Assembly (NCBI GenBank): GCA_021732525.1
Contig: JAKFUU010000012.1
Span: forward strand, 186,001 to 250,000
Source: Sphingomonadaceae bacterium
GTDB taxonomy: Bacteria > Pseudomonadota > Alphaproteobacteria > Sphingomonadales > Sphingomonadaceae
Reading direction: 5' to 3'
DNA: 64,000 nucleotides
Position numbers and translations under genes: made by a program. Positions 10,088 to 20,648 of this stretch are shown in pieces (the first letter of the stretch is position 1; every line of letters begins with the position of its first letter). Below the pieces are notes generated by a model. That model was not told where the DNA came from and made no database searches. It saw only the letters and a program-made list of their open reading frames with translations.

Positions 10088-11611
10088 ATGAGCATCAATA
10101 TCGGTCCGCCCATGGTTGATGAATTGAAACCAAAAATTGCCGTTATCGGCGTTGGCGGCGCGGGCGGCAATGCCGTTGCCAATATGATTAAAGCCAATGT
10201 CGAGGGTGTTGATTTTATTGTCGCCAATACCGATGCGCAGGCGCTTAATGCTTCGGCGGCGGAATATCGTATTCAGCTTGGTCCAGAAATCACCCAAGGT
10301 CTGGGTGCGGGTTCACGGCCTGAGGTGGGGCGGGCCGCAGCGGAAGAAACGCTGGGTCAGGTGAAAGCGGCGCTGCAGGGTGCGCATATGTGCTTCATCG
10401 CGGCGGGTATGGGCGGCGGAACGGGAACGGGCGCTGCACCGGTTATCGCGCAGGCCGCGCGCGAAATGAATATTTTGACCGTCGGCGTGGTGACTAAACC
10501 ATTCTTATTTGAAGGCGCGCGGCGGATGCGGTCGGCCGAAGCTGGCATCCAAGAGCTGCAACAACATGTTGATACTTTGATCGTTATCCCCAATCAGAAT
10601 TTATTTTTGGTTGCTAACCCCAATACCACCTTCAAAGAGGCTTTCTTGTTGGCCGACGAAGTGTTGCAGCAAGGCGTGCGCGGGATTACCGACCTTATGG
10701 TTATGCCGGGGCTGATCAACCTCGACTTTGCCGATGTGCGCAGCGTGATGCATGAAATGGGCAAAGCCATGATGGGCACCGGCGAGGCCGAAGGCGACGG
10801 CCGGGCCTTGGAGGCCGCAGAAAGGGCGATTGCCAATCCATTGCTTGACGGCGTGTCGATGCAAGGGGCAAAAGGGGTTATTGTATCCATTACCGGCGGC
10901 GAAGATATGCGGTTGATGGAAGTTGATGAAGCCGCCAATCATATTCGCGAATTGGTTGATCCCGATGCCAATATCATTTGGGGTTCGGCCTTCAACGAAA
11001 ATCTGAATGGCAAAATCCGGGTTTCGGTTGTGGCGACAGGTATCGATAGCGATAGACCGATGCAGGATGCGGCGACGCGGTCATTCGCCTTTAATCGCAG
11101 CACGCCGCCGGCTTCCCTTACTCCGCCGGCTGCTGCAGTTTCCGCACCATCCTCGCTTGCGGGTATGTTTGCTGCGCGGCAAGATACGGTTACTCCCGAA
11201 GCAATGGCGACTGAGCCTGGATTTTCGGATAAGTTAGACGATGACAGCCTTGATCTAGGGACCGCCGAGGGTGTTGAAACATTGCCCGATGATGCCACTA
11301 TGCCAGTGGCCGACAACCCGTTACATAATGATTCCATGGGCCGTAACTTTGCTGCGGCGCAAAATGGTGACGATGACACGTTGGAACTGGGCGGCGCGGA
11401 CATTGCAGCGGACAATGAAGAGATATCGCAAAACCCTCCAACCCCTAAAGTTGATCGGCCGCATATCTCATCGGGCGGTGGAACGTTGTTTGAAAGGATG
11501 TCCAACCTATCGAGAGGTCTTACCAGCAAGGAGGACAGCGAAGATACCCCGGACGATAACGCGGTTAGTTTGAATATTCCGCGCTTCCTGGATCGGCAGA
11601 GCAACAATTGA
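10088..11611 (+). CDS. ftsZ: FtsZ, tubulin-like division GTPase
   Basis: Polymerising GTPase that forms the Z-ring. 507 residues. GTPase features: [14 protein letters not shown] at the N-terminus, the tubulin signature [13 protein letters not shown] near residue 109, and [17 protein letters not shown] (synergy loop region). The core ends around residue 330 and a roughly 160-residue acidic and serine-rich linker follows, ending with the conserved alphaproteobacterial tail [10 protein letters not shown] that binds FtsA and other partners. A G-rich AAAGGGG precedes the ATG. It closes the dcw cluster and faces hspQ convergently. Confidence 0.97.
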   Translation: MSINIGPPMVDELKPKIAVIGVGGAGGNAVANMIKANVEGVDFIVANTDAQALNASAAEYRIQLGPEITQGLGAGSRPEVGRAAAEETLGQVKAALQGAHMCFIAAGMGGGTGTGAAPVIAQAAREMNILTVGVVTKPFLFEGARRMRSAEAGIQELQQHVDTLIVIPNQNLFLVANPNTTFKEAFLLADEVLQQGVRGITDLMVMPGLINLDFADVRSVMHEMGKAMMGTGEAEGDGRALEAAERAIANPLLDGVSMQGAKGVIVSITGGEDMRLMEVDEAANHIRELVDPDANIIWGSAFNENLNGKIRVSVVATGIDSDRPMQDAATRSFAFNRSTPPASLTPPAAAVSAPSSLAGMFAARQDTVTPEAMATEPGFSDKLDDDSLDLGTAEGVETLPDDATMPVADNPLHNDSMGRNFAAAQNGDDDTLELGGADIAADNEEISQNPPTPKVDRPHISSGGGTLFERMSNLSRGLTSKEDSEDTPDDNAVSLNIPRFLDRQSNN

Positions 11612-11679
11612 GTCTGTCTGCGTGAGCTCATCCGGTTGTTAAAATTGGTAGCGGTGTCTGGATTTTCCGTTGCAGCGTT

Positions 11680-12030
11680 TCAATGCCGCATTTCGCGCCT
11701 GATTTCGTAACGCGATCCGCTCCACGAGCCAAAAAATTTTTCAACTTCGGGATGGTCGATCTGGCCGGATTTGCCGTCGCACAGCAGATTTTGCTGGCTG
11801 ACATAGGCGCGGTAGCTACTTTCCGAATTTTCGGCGAACAGATGATAAAAAGGTTGATCCTTTGCGGGTCTTACCGCCTCTGGTATCGATTGATACCATT
11901 CCTCGCTGTTGGAAAAAACCGGGTCAACATCGAATATGACTCCCCGAAATTCAAAAATTCGGTGGCGAACGACATCACCGATTGAAAATTGCGCTTCGGT
12001 GACTGGGGCGGTGGGGGGAGTTTTACGCAT
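11680..12030 (-). CDS. hspQ: HspQ/YccV-like hemimethylated DNA-binding domain protein
   Basis: Small cytoplasmic protein of the YccV/HspQ family, linked in Escherichia coli to heat-shock physiology and Lon adaptor activity. From the chosen ATG it has 116 residues, the usual family size; the longer open frame reaching 12120 adds a basic leader not typical of the family. Recognisable segments: FSIGDVVRHRIFEFRGVIFD, QPFYHLFAE and SYRAYVSQQNLL. It is convergent with ftsZ. The function in this organism is inferred only from the family. Confidence 0.85.
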   Translation of the reverse strand: MRKTPPTAPVTEAQFSIGDVVRHRIFEFRGVIFDVDPVFSNSEEWYQSIPEAVRPAKDQPFYHLFAENSESSYRAYVSQQNLLCDGKSGQIDHPEVEKFFGSWSGSRYEIRREMRH

Positions 12031-12176
12031 AGCCGCTATATCGGGCCTGTTTTGCATCAAATCAAGCGGCTTGCGCGATCTGTCCTTGGCAAAGTGAAAT
12101 TCATGCGGTAATGGCGCCAATCCTTTTGCGGATGGACGCGCCCTTTTTTGGGCTTTGACCAGTCTATTCGCCGCGC

Positions 12177-12264
12177 GGAGAGGTGCCAGAGTGGTCGAAT
12201 GGGGCGGTCTCGAAAACCGTTGTGCGGCAACGCACCCAGGGTTCGAATCCCTGTCTCTCCGCCA
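12177..12264 (+). tRNA. tRNA-Ser(CGA)
   Basis: 88-nt class II tRNA with encoded CCA. The acceptor arms GGAGAGG and TCTCTCC pair (one G-T), the anticodon loop CTCGAAA sits on the stem GCGGT/ACCGT, the long variable arm GTGCGGCAACGCAC forms its own hairpin, and the T arm contains GTTCGAATC. The anticodon CGA reads UCG serine codons. The discriminator base is G, as expected for tRNA-Ser. Confidence 0.97.
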
Positions 12265-12300
12265 AATATTCGCCGCCTGAGGCGGGTATCCTGCTCTAAC

Positions 12301-12340
12301 GTATCGCGCGAAAAACCGGTGCCCACTTTTTCGCGCGATG
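12301..12340 (-). repeat. Interspersed palindrome (family B), copy 1, 3' of trpD
   Basis: Perfect 13-bp inverted repeat ATCGCGCGAAAAA / TTTTTCGCGCGAT (12303-12315 and 12327-12339) with an 11-nt loop, starting two bases after the trpD stop. Read from trpD the downstream arm starts with TTTTT, so it may act as a terminator, and it separates trpD from the convergent tRNA-Ser. Related copies lie at 42211-42257 (after hemA) and 54932-54970 (after era), each in the same orientation relative to the gene it follows. Confidence 0.8.
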
Positions 12341-12342
12341 CC

Positions 12343-13317
12343 CTAATATTTAATCCAGCATTCCAGCAAAGCCTTGGCCAATCCCTTGTCGATGGTTTCG
12401 GCGGCTTCCTCCGCGCCGTCGCGCAAATTGCTGGCCTCGCCCGCCACGATCAAGGCGGCTGCGGCGTTGAGGAGCACCGCGTCGCGGTAAGCCCGGTCTT
12501 GATCGGTTACCGGCTCGCCGATCAACAATCGGCGCAGGGCGGCGGCGTTATAATTCGCATCTCCGCCTTTTAATGCCAGAGGCGCGTGGCGGGAAAGCTG
12601 GGCCGATTCCGGGGCTATAACATTATTTTCAAATGCGAAACCGATGCTTTGCGTGTGGGTTGGTCCGCTGACGGAGATTTCATCCAATCCCTCTTCGCCC
12701 GAAACGACCAGCGCCCGTTCGCAACCCAGTAGCCTGATCGCGTCGGCATAGGCCGGGATTATTGCGGGGGCCGGTACGCCGATCAATTGCCGGGTAGCGC
12801 CGCCGGGATTGCAGAGCGGGCCGAGATAGTTGAAGATCGAGCGGCGGCCCAGCGCGCGGCGGATCGGCGCAATCGGGCCGAGCGCGGGATGGTGTTTTTG
12901 CGCAAATAGAAAACAAATGCCTAAATCGCCCAGTGTGTCCTGCGCCGTTTCCATCGCCCGGTCAAGATTAAGCCCGAGCGCTTCCAACGTGTCCGCCGCT
13001 CCCGCTTTGGAGGATGCCGCCCGGTTGCCATGCTTGGCCACGGGTATGCCGCAAGCCGCGACGACAATGGCCACGGCGGTGGAGATATTCAGACTGTGGC
13101 TGCCATCGCCGCCGGTGCCGCACACATCGATGGCGTTGGCAGGCGCGTTGATGGCGATCATCCGCGCGCGCATGGCTTTGGCCGCGCCCGCGATTTCTTC
13201 GGCGGTTTCGCCGCGATCGGCGAGGGTGATCAGGATATCGCAAATTTCGCTTTCGGACATTTGCCCATCGAGCATTTGGCCGAACAGTTTTTCGGATTCG
13301 AAAAGTGACAAGCTCAC
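12343..13317 (-). CDS. trpD: TrpD, anthranilate phosphoribosyltransferase
   Basis: Transfers phosphoribose from PRPP to anthranilate, the second step of tryptophan synthesis. 324 residues with a GTG start. Seen: DVCGTGGDGSHSLNISTAVA (PRPP-binding glycine loop, near residue 64), HGNRAASSKAGAADTLEALG and FNYLGPLCNPG. It is the last gene of the minus-strand ppiD-trpE-trpG-trpD set; a family A repeat lies between it and trpG. trpC, often next in related genomes, is not here: a tRNA and hspQ follow instead. Confidence 0.96.
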   Translation of the reverse strand: MSLSLFESEKLFGQMLDGQMSESEICDILITLADRGETAEEIAGAAKAMRARMIAINAPANAIDVCGTGGDGSHSLNISTAVAIVVAACGIPVAKHGNRAASSKAGAADTLEALGLNLDRAMETAQDTLGDLGICFLFAQKHHPALGPIAPIRRALGRRSIFNYLGPLCNPGGATRQLIGVPAPAIIPAYADAIRLLGCERALVVSGEEGLDEISVSGPTHTQSIGFAFENNVIAPESAQLSRHAPLALKGGDANYNAAALRRLLIGEPVTDQDRAYRDAVLLNAAAALIVAGEASNLRDGAEEAAETIDKGLAKALLECWIKY

Positions 13318-13330
13318 AAAAAAACTCCAA

Positions 13331-13421
13331 CATCATGCTGAACGGGTTTCAGCATCGATTCATCCGTCGAGGTTGAAGGGGACGATGGCGAGATGGACCT
13401 CGAACCAATTTTAGGGTGACG
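13331..13421. repeat. Interspersed inverted repeat (family A), copy 2
   Basis: Fills most of the 124-bp gap between trpG and trpD. The left end CATCATGCTGAACGGGTTTC and the right end TTAGGGTGACG resemble the ends of the unit at 6684-6774, although the middle differs and holds its own CGAGGT/ACCTCG dyad. It would be transcribed within the trp operon. Confidence 0.65.
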
Positions 13422-13441
13422 GCGAAGCGGCGGCAAATGGT

Positions 13442-14038
13442 TCACGCCCGCGCGCTCACATCCATTCCTGCGAGGCGCATAAAATTGGCCAGCATCGCGT
13501 GGCCATGCTCGGTCGCGATGCTTTCGGGGTGAAATTGCACGCCGTGGATGGGGAGTGAGGCGTGACGGAAACCCATGACATGCCCGTCGTCGCTGGTGGC
13601 ATTGACGATTAATTCTGCTGGAATATCCTCGACGACCAGCGAGTGATAGCGCGTCGCGGTGAAAGGGGAGGGGATGCCGGCGAACAGCCCGCTGCCATCA
13701 TGGCTGACCGGCGAAGTTTTGCCATGCATCAATCCGCCGCGCACCACTTTGCCGCCGAAAAACTGACCAATCGATTGATGGCCCAAGCATACGCCGAGCA
13801 GCGGTTTGCCAGCATCGGCGCAGGCGGCGACCAGATCGAGGCTGACGCCTGCCTCATCGGGCGTTTTTGGCCCCGGCGAGATTAGAAAAGCGGCAGCGCC
13901 CGACGACAGCGCCTGACCCGCCGAAATGGCATCGTTGCGCACCACATCAACATCTGCGCCCAGCTCCATCAGATAATGGACAAGGTTGAAGGTGAAGCTA
14001 TCATAATTGTCGATGACCAGAATTTGATTGCTATTCAC
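13442..14038 (-). CDS. trpG: TrpG/PabA, anthranilate synthase glutamine amidotransferase subunit
   Basis: Class I glutamine amidotransferase that supplies ammonia to TrpE (and possibly to aminodeoxychorismate synthase). 198 residues. N-terminal [15 protein letters not shown], the nucleophile Cys84 in [10 protein letters not shown], and the His/Glu pair in [13 protein letters not shown] near residue 170. Its start overlaps the trpE stop by ATGA, supporting coupled synthesis of the two subunits. Confidence 0.96.
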   Translation of the reverse strand: MNSNQILVIDNYDSFTFNLVHYLMELGADVDVVRNDAISAGQALSSGAAAFLISPGPKTPDEAGVSLDLVAACADAGKPLLGVCLGHQSIGQFFGGKVVRGGLMHGKTSPVSHDGSGLFAGIPSPFTATRYHSLVVEDIPAELIVNATSDDGHVMGFRHASLPIHGVQFHPESIATEHGHAMLANFMRLAGMDVSARA

Positions 14039-15570
14039 TGCCCATACTCCGCTTCACCGGCCACGTGCAAAGCCTCCTTTGCCGCCGCCAGCAAGGCACC
14101 CGCCTTCGCCTCGCATTCGGCTTGCTCATAATCGGGATCGCTATCCGCGACAATGCCTGCGCCCGCTTGGATATGCAATATCCCGTCTTTGACGATGCCG
14201 GTGCGCAGCACGATGCAGCTATCCATGTCGCCATTGGGGCTGAAATAGCCGACGCCGCCGGCATAAGCGCCGCGCGTTTCGGGTTCCAGTTCCGCAATAA
14301 TTTCGCAGGCACGCACCTTGGGTGCACCGCTGACCGTTCCCGCAGGAAAGCCAGCAAAAAGGGCGTCAATTGCGTCTTTATCACCCGTCAACCGTCCGGT
14401 GACGTTGGATACGATATGCATCACATGGCTGTAAAATTCGACCATATAGCTGTCGGTTACGTGCACGCTGCCGCGCTGTGCCACCCGGCCGACATCGTTG
14501 CGGCCCAGATCGAGCAGCATCAAATGTTCGGCGCGTTCTTTGGGATCGGCGAGCAGCGACGCTTTGTTAACGACATCTTCTGCCGTATTTTTGCCGCGCG
14601 GGCGTGTTCCGGCGATCGGACGGATCGTGACCTCGCCGCCGCGCGCGCGCACCAAAATTTCGGGGGAGGAGCCGACAATCGCAAAACCCGGTAGGTCGAG
14701 AAAATATAAGAAAGGCGACGGATTGATCCGCCGCAAGGCGCGGTATAAATCCATCGGCGGCAGCGGGAAGGGCGCCGTAAACCGCTGCGCCAGCACCACC
14801 TGAAAGATGTCGCCCGCCGCGATATAATTTTGGGCGGCGCGCACCATTTGCTTGTAATGACCGCCCGGTAAAACGGGTTTTAGCGCGATATCGTCCGTGT
14901 CGCCCGCTGTTCCTATATCGCGCGCGGATGGGGCTGGGCTTGCCGCCAATTTGCGTGCGCAACCGTGCAGCCGGTCGGTGGCAGCGGCGATCAATTTTTC
15001 GGGATCGCTATTGCTATCGGGCCAAACGGGGGCAACCAGGAACATTTCATCCTTCAACCGGTCGAATATAATGATCACCGTTGGACGCACAAATAGCATA
15101 TCAGGTAGCCGCAGTTCGGATTGCGGCGCGCGCGGCAGATTTTCGACCAAGCCAACGGTTTCATAACCAAAATAACCAACCAAGCAGGCCAGCGCATCGG
15201 GCAGTTCGGCGGGCACATCCATCTGGCACTGACCAACAAGCGCACGCAGGGCGCCCAGAGCGGATTGAGGCGCGGCAACGAAGGCGTCGCGGTCATATAG
15301 CCAATTGCGGTTAATTTCGGCATGTTCATTCTGTGCCCGAAAAACAAGATCAGGAGCCAAACCGATTAAGCTGTGGCGTCCGCGTGTTTCGCCGCCTTCG
15401 ACCGATTCGAGGATGAAATCACCGCGCCCGGCTTGAATTAACTTTAGCGCCGCCGAAACCGGTGTTTCCGTATCCGCAATGCGCCGGTGCCAAATCAGCG
15501 CGGGTTTTCCAGCCACCAACGCGCTCAGCGCAGCGCGCGCGTTATGTGCGGCCAGATTAATTTGCGTCAT
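14035..15570 (-). CDS. trpE: TrpE, anthranilate synthase component I
   Basis: Chorismate-binding subunit that makes anthranilate with TrpG. 511 residues. An N-terminal TrpE domain is followed by a chorismate-binding domain containing [54 protein letters not shown] and [15 protein letters not shown]. The start lies 14 bases inside ppiD, so the two are translationally linked. Confidence 0.96.
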   Translation of the reverse strand: MTQINLAAHNARAALSALVAGKPALIWHRRIADTETPVSAALKLIQAGRGDFILESVEGGETRGRHSLIGLAPDLVFRAQNEHAEINRNWLYDRDAFVAAPQSALGALRALVGQCQMDVPAELPDALACLVGYFGYETVGLVENLPRAPQSELRLPDMLFVRPTVIIIFDRLKDEMFLVAPVWPDSNSDPEKLIAAATDRLHGCARKLAASPAPSARDIGTAGDTDDIALKPVLPGGHYKQMVRAAQNYIAAGDIFQVVLAQRFTAPFPLPPMDLYRALRRINPSPFLYFLDLPGFAIVGSSPEILVRARGGEVTIRPIAGTRPRGKNTAEDVVNKASLLADPKERAEHLMLLDLGRNDVGRVAQRGSVHVTDSYMVEFYSHVMHIVSNVTGRLTGDKDAIDALFAGFPAGTVSGAPKVRACEIIAELEPETRGAYAGGVGYFSPNGDMDSCIVLRTGIVKDGILHIQAGAGIVADSDPDYEQAECEAKAGALLAAAKEALHVAGEAEYGQ

Positions 15571-17497
15571 TACTGGTTAGGCGTTTTCGCAAATTGGCAA
15601 TGGCGTCATCATCTTTTGTCACGCCAACCTCTTTGAGCGCGGCGGCGATAAATTGCGCCGAAAGTTCCGCATTTATAAAATTGGACAATTCAGCAGATTT
15701 TGCCGCCACCAATGCTGGGTTACCCGCCGCGTTGCCTTTTACCACGCGGTCGAGTTTGACGAGCAACCAGCCCGCTTCGCCGGGTGCGGTCAAGGTTTTG
15801 GCCGTACCTTCCTTCATCGAGAAGAGCAGCAGCAGCGCGGGCGGTAAACCGCCACCATTCTGGCTTAATCCCGCTCTCGTTCCCGATATGGTTTCGGGCG
15901 CTGGAGCCTTGATTTTGAGCGCGGCCAAACTGTCGGCAATGGATTTTCCCGCAGCGATTATTTTGCGCAATTGTTCCGCCGCAATCTTGGCCCGTTTTTT
16001 CCCTTCGGCAAGCTTCCACTGCTGCACAACGATAGGCCTCACCTTGGAAAGCGGCGGCGGCGCCGCCTTTTCTAAATCGGCAACCGCGATCATTGCAAAG
16101 GTCTTTCCAGGAACCACCTCGATCAACTGCGCGCTGCCATCTTCGTCCAGTTGAAACGCCGCGGGCAGGATGGCGCGCATCTCCTCAATGGACTTATAAT
16201 TTGGGTTCGCCGGGCTGGCACCGTTGGCAAACAGTTTGGGTGTCACTTCTATTTTAAGATTTTGCGCCTTTGCGACATCGTTGATTGATTGGCCGTCGGC
16301 AAAGGCATCTTCAATCTCGCCGGTAAATTCGGCCAAAACCGCTTCCCGCTTCTGGCTTTCGAGCAGCAAGGTGATTTGAGTGCTGGCCTGCGCGAGCGAG
16401 CGAGCCTCCACCTTGCGAACATCGGTTGCTTTGGCGACAAAATATCCCAAGCTGCCGCGCGCGGGCACCGCAAGCTCGCCTTTGGCGGCGGCAAATACCG
16501 CGTCGGCAACGGCTTTGGACGATACGCCGGTTAAGGCTTCTTTTGATAAGGCTTTTTCGGTGGTTACCGACAATCCCAATTGCGCCGCGACGGCTTCGAA
16601 TGATTTTCCGCCATTGATCTGCGCAATCGCCGCCTTTGCAGCGGCTTCGGTTGGAACGACAAAGCGGCTGACATCGCGAACTTCGGATGCGGCAAAGCTG
16701 CGTTGATTTTTCTGGTAATATTCCGCAATTTCGGCGGCGGTCGGCTTGGCCCTGCTATCAACAATGCTGCGGTCGAATAAAGCGTAGCTGATCGCGCGCT
16801 GTTCGGGGATCGTGAAGCGTGCGCTATTTTCAGCGTAAAATTTCGCCAATATAGCCGGGGCTGGATCGTTGCTGGGCAGGAAAGATTGCGAGGGCACCAG
16901 GGCAAACTGCCCGCTACGCTGTTCCAGTTGAAGTGACGCATAAGGCAGGGCAAAGCTGGATGGGGGAGCCACGCCCGAACCAAAAGCGCTGCCCATTTGC
17001 TGATTAAACAGATCTTGCGCATAAAGATCGCGAAAGCTTTTCTCGCTCAACCGGTTTTGCGCCAAAAAGGCTTGAAATGCCTCCTGGCTAAATTGTCCGT
17101 CGAGCCCTTTTGCACCGGGCAGTTTCTTGATCTCATAATCGACAATCCGTTTGCTAACGGCCAATCCCGCCGCTTTACCAAATTCGGACAGGCCATAGCT
17201 GGAGATTAAACGCTGTATTGTTGATTCAAAACCGCCGCTTTCGGCAAAATTGGCCATATCCAAATTGGGATTTTGCTGCCGTTCGGCGCGCAAACGATTT
17301 TGCAGTGTGTCGTTTAATTCGCCGATGGTGATGTTTTTTTCACCAACCTTTGCGACATTGCCGCCGCCTAGTCCGCCAAAACTACTGTTGCCGGTCACAT
17401 CGCCAAGCACAAAGCCAACCGCGATTATCACAACGAATAGCAATGCGAAAATCGCTCCAAATCGTGATGTGACGATGGACCGGATGAAAGTGATCAT
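15557..17497 (-). CDS. ppiD: PpiD-like periplasmic peptidyl-prolyl isomerase/chaperone
   Basis: Membrane-anchored periplasmic folding factor of the SurA/PpiD type. About 646 residues from the start MITFIRSIVTSRFGA: one N-terminal membrane helix (residues about 12-32), a SurA_N-like chaperone region with ENLNTLQNRL-type helical segments, a PpiC-like parvulin domain near residues 250-360 (EVRDVSRFVVPTEAAAKAAI) and a long C-terminal region. A longer frame reaching 17557 adds 20 residues before the membrane helix and is less likely. It is the first gene of the trp-containing minus-strand operon and diverges from tpiA. Confidence 0.88.
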   Translation of the reverse strand: MITFIRSIVTSRFGAIFALLFVVIIAVGFVLGDVTGNSSFGGLGGGNVAKVGEKNITIGELNDTLQNRLRAERQQNPNLDMANFAESGGFESTIQRLISSYGLSEFGKAAGLAVSKRIVDYEIKKLPGAKGLDGQFSQEAFQAFLAQNRLSEKSFRDLYAQDLFNQQMGSAFGSGVAPPSSFALPYASLQLEQRSGQFALVPSQSFLPSNDPAPAILAKFYAENSARFTIPEQRAISYALFDRSIVDSRAKPTAAEIAEYYQKNQRSFAASEVRDVSRFVVPTEAAAKAAIAQINGGKSFEAVAAQLGLSVTTEKALSKEALTGVSSKAVADAVFAAAKGELAVPARGSLGYFVAKATDVRKVEARSLAQASTQITLLLESQKREAVLAEFTGEIEDAFADGQSINDVAKAQNLKIEVTPKLFANGASPANPNYKSIEEMRAILPAAFQLDEDGSAQLIEVVPGKTFAMIAVADLEKAAPPPLSKVRPIVVQQWKLAEGKKRAKIAAEQLRKIIAAGKSIADSLAALKIKAPAPETISGTRAGLSQNGGGLPPALLLLFSMKEGTAKTLTAPGEAGWLLVKLDRVVKGNAAGNPALVAAKSAELSNFINAELSAQFIAAALKEVGVTKDDDAIANLRKRLTSNDAN

Positions 17498-17657
17498 AAT
17501 AATCCTGTTTGATTGTATTAAAACTGATGTTGGTTGTCGCTTTAGGCGGCATGGCATACCGTTTCAAGCGGGTAAGGATATATTTACGCAGCTAAGTTGG
17601 CGCAGCGATAGTCAGCGGCTACATGCGTTGTAGAATCAGCCAAACGAAGGGGAGCTC

Positions 17658-18401
17658 ATGCGAAAATTGATCGTTGGAAATTGGAAAATGAACGGCCAAT
17701 TGGCGCAGCTTGATGAAATTAAGGCGATTGCCGCCGAGGCGGAAAAATATAAAACGGTCGGCACTGGGCTGTGCTTGCCGGCAACGTTGATCTGTGCCGC
17801 TGCGCGTGCGTGCAGCCATTTAGCCATTGGCGGCCAGGATTGCGACTTTCGCGGCGGCGGCGCGCATACCGGCTGTATATCGGCTGCGATGCTGGCCGAT
17901 GCGGGTGCGGCGATGGTGATCGTGGGTCATAGCGAGCGGCGCGCAGATCAAGGTGAAAGCGACGCCGATGTGCGTGCCAAAGCGGCGGCCGCACTGGCGG
18001 CAAATTTGCGCGTCATTATTTGTGTGGGCGAAACCGAAACCGAACGCGATGCCGGCCGGGCCGAACCGGCGGTGATGGCGCAGCTTGGGGGATCGCTGCC
18101 CGATGTTGCGGAGGGCGGCCGTGTCTGCATCGCTTATGAACCGGTTTGGGCGATTGGCACCGGGCGAATCCCCTCGCTTGATGATGTCCGCGCGATGCAT
18201 GCCGCTATTCGCGCCGAATTGCACGCCCGCTGCGGCAAAAAAGAGGCGGATAAAATTGCGATTTTATATGGCGGATCGATGAATGGTGAAAATGCGGCGG
18301 GCCTGCTGGCGCTGCCCAATGTGGATGGCGGTTTAATCGGCGGAGCCAGCCTCGCTTGCGAAAAATTTGCGCCCATTCTGGCGGCGGCTGCGGCGGCTTG
18401 A
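17658..18401 (+). CDS. tpiA: Triosephosphate isomerase
   Basis: Glycolytic TIM-barrel enzyme interconverting dihydroxyacetone phosphate and glyceraldehyde 3-phosphate. 247 residues. Catalytic residues are visible: Lys10 in GNWKMNG, His91 in VGHSERR, and Glu161 in AYEPVWAIGTG; the phosphate loop ILYGGSMNGENA follows. AGGGGAGCTC directly before the ATG is a good ribosome site. It is divergent from ppiD and followed by secG and pyrG. Confidence 0.97.
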   Translation: MRKLIVGNWKMNGQLAQLDEIKAIAAEAEKYKTVGTGLCLPATLICAAARACSHLAIGGQDCDFRGGGAHTGCISAAMLADAGAAMVIVGHSERRADQGESDADVRAKAAAALAANLRVIICVGETETERDAGRAEPAVMAQLGGSLPDVAEGGRVCIAYEPVWAIGTGRIPSLDDVRAMHAAIRAELHARCGKKEADKIAILYGGSMNGENAAGLLALPNVDGGLIGGASLACEKFAPILAAAAAA

Positions 18402-18497
18402 ACCGGGCGCCCGCGAATTATCATTGAAGATCGATGATGTAATGACTATGTGAACGGCGCTGCCAGGCAAATGGCAATCATCGTTGCGGAAATATTT

Positions 18498-18932
18498 ATG
18501 GGCCTTTTTCATTTTTTAATCGTTGTTCAGGGCATAATTGCCGCCGCATTGGTCGGTGTTATCTTGATGCAACGATCCGAAGGCGGCGGGCTTGGCACCG
18601 GCGGCAGCCCGTCGGGTCTGATGTCGGCGCGCGGTGCAGCCGACTTTATGACCCGCACGACAACCGCACTCGCAACGATGTTTATTCTGCTGTCGATCAC
18701 GCTGGCATTTGTCGCCGCGCGGCAGGGCGGCGGAGAATTGGATGAAGGCTTTACCCGCGATGAAGCGCCGATTTTGAATGGAAATACCGGCCAATCGTCA
18801 AATCCCCAAGCGGCTGCGGGGCAGGCTCCTGCTGCGGGCGCGGCGCAAACCGGCACCGCGGCCGATGCTGCGGCACCCGCGACGGACAAAGCGGCCCCGG
18901 CGGATACAACCGACATACCGCTCGACCAATAA
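18498..18932 (+). CDS. secG: SecG, preprotein translocase subunit
   Basis: Small two-helix subunit of the SecYEG channel. 144 residues from the ATG beginning MGLFHFLIVVQ; an open frame extends upstream to a GTG at 18450 but the added residues are not SecG-like. Helix 1 is FLIVVQGIIAAALVGVILMQ, then the conserved GGGLGTGGSPSGLMSARG loop, then helix 2 near residues 50-70. The last 65 residues are an Ala/Pro/Thr-rich tail, longer than in enteric SecG but common in alphaproteobacteria. Confidence 0.93.
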   Translation: MGLFHFLIVVQGIIAAALVGVILMQRSEGGGLGTGGSPSGLMSARGAADFMTRTTTALATMFILLSITLAFVAARQGGGELDEGFTRDEAPILNGNTGQSSNPQAAAGQAPAAGAAQTGTAADAAAPATDKAAPADTTDIPLDQ

Positions 18933-19016
18933 AGCCGGCCGCCGCACAATATATTTGTGCAAATTGGATTCGCTGGCTTGCCAAATCTGCCCGCTTGCTC
19001 TTAAGCCTTTTCTCCC

Positions 19017-20648
19017 ATGACACGGTTTATTTTTATCACCGGCGGCGTGGTTTCCTCGCTTGGCAAAGGTTTGATGGCGGCGTCGCTGGCGGCGTTGTTG
19101 CAAGCGCGCGGATATAAGGTGCGGATTCGCAAATTTGACCCCTATCTGAATGTCGATCCGGGCACCATGTCGCCCTATCAACATGGCGAGGTTTATGTGA
19201 CCGACGACGGCGCAGAGACCGATCTTGATCTGGGCCATTATGAACGGTTTACCGGTGTGTCGGCGCGGCAATCGGACAATGTCACCTCGGGCCGGATTTA
19301 TCAGACGATCATCCAACGCGAACGGCGCGGCGATTATCTGGGCGCGACGGTGCAGGTTATTCCCCATGTTACCGATGCGATCAAGGAATTTGCCTTGGCG
19401 GATACCGATGATCTCGATTTTGTCTTATGCGAAATTGGCGGCACCGTCGGCGATATCGAATCACTGCCCTTCATCGAGGCGATTCGTCAGCTTCGCAATG
19501 ATCTGGGGCGGGATCGCACCTTGTCGGTGCATGTCACTTTGGTGCCTTACATCGCGGCGGCGGGCGAGCTTAAGACCAAACCAACCCAGCATAGCGTGCG
19601 CGAATTAACCTCGCTGGGGATTCAGCCGGACTTGCTATTATGCCGGTGCGAACATCCGCTGCCCGACGGCGAACGTGCCAAAATTGCGGCATTTTGCAAT
19701 GTCCGCAAACAAGCGGTTATTCCGGCGCTGGATGCGCAAAGCATCTATGCGGTGCCCTTGCAATATCACGGGGAGGGCCTTGATGATGAAGTGCTGCATG
19801 CCTTTGGCATAAAGGATGCGCCGTCCCCCGATTTGGCGCGCTGGCAAGATATTATGAACCGTTTTAACAATCCCGAAGGCGAAGTGACAATTGGGGTTGT
19901 GGGCAAATATGTCGGTTTGCAGGATGCTTACAAATCGTTGCATGAAGCGTTGGTCCATGGCGGTATGGCAAACCACGTTAAAGTGAATGTCAAATGGCTC
20001 GATGCGGAATTGTTTGAAAATGAAGAGGAATTGGCGGCAAATTTGGAACCGATGCACGCGATATTGGTGCCCGGCGGTTTCGGCGAACGCGGCAGCGAGG
20101 GGAAAATTGCATCGGTAAAATTTGCCCGCGAACATAAGGTGCCGTTTTTTGGCATTTGCTTGGGCATGCAGATGGCATGTATCGAAGCGGCGCGTAATAC
20201 ATCGGGTATTGCCGAGGCTTCGACAACCGAATTTGGCGATACGGATGAGCCGGTCGTTGGGCTGATTACCGAATGGATGACGAAGGAAGGGGCGGAGGCG
20301 CGCGCGGCTGGCGGTGATCTGGGCGGCACGATGCGGCTGGGCGCTTATGATGCGCGGCTTGACGGCAACAGCCATGCCGGGGCAATTTATGGCGCGACGA
20401 TGATATCCGAACGCCACCGCCACCGCTATGAAGTCAATTCGCATTATACCGACCGGCTGCGCGATGGCGGCTTGCTATTTTCGGGAATGTCGCCCGATGG
20501 CGCGTTGCCCGAAATTGTTGAGCGGCCCGATCATCCCTGGTTTATCGGGGTGCAGTTTCACCCGGAATTAAAATCCCGGCCGTTTGAACCGCACCCCTTG
20601 TTCGCCAGTTTTATCAAAGCCGCCGTGGCGCAAAGCAGGCTGGTTTAG
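19017..20648 (+). CDS. pyrG: CTP synthase
   Basis: Converts UTP to CTP with ATP and glutamine. 543 residues. The N-terminal synthetase domain has [39 protein letters not shown] and [12 protein letters not shown]; the C-terminal amidotransferase domain has GGFGERG, the nucleophile in [11 protein letters not shown] near residue 380, and [11 protein letters not shown]. Its stop overlaps the stop of the convergent hsp20 gene by three bases. Confidence 0.98.
   Translation: MTRFIFITGGVVSSLGKGLMAASLAALLQARGYKVRIRKFDPYLNVDPGTMSPYQHGEVYVTDDGAETDLDLGHYERFTGVSARQSDNVTSGRIYQTIIQRERRGDYLGATVQVIPHVTDAIKEFALADTDDLDFVLCEIGGTVGDIESLPFIEAIRQLRNDLGRDRTLSVHVTLVPYIAAAGELKTKPTQHSVRELTSLGIQPDLLLCRCEHPLPDGERAKIAAFCNVRKQAVIPALDAQSIYAVPLQYHGEGLDDEVLHAFGIKDAPSPDLARWQDIMNRFNNPEGEVTIGVVGKYVGLQDAYKSLHEALVHGGMANHVKVNVKWLDAELFENEEELAANLEPMHAILVPGGFGERGSEGKIASVKFAREHKVPFFGICLGMQMACIEAARNTSGIAEASTTEFGDTDEPVVGLITEWMTKEGAEARAAGGDLGGTMRLGAYDARLDGNSHAGAIYGATMISERHRHRYEVNSHYTDRLRDGGLLFSGMSPDGALPEIVERPDHPWFIGVQFHPELKSRPFEPHPLFASFIKAAVAQSRLV

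Noticed and set aside
12155-12160. TTGACC as a -35 box for tRNA-Ser
   Set aside because: The matching -10 position would fall inside the tRNA itself.
12057-12326. 89-residue minus-strand frame reading [16 protein letters not shown]
   Set aside because: It is the antisense of tRNA-Ser(CGA) plus flanks, a well-known source of false proteins; no ribosome site.
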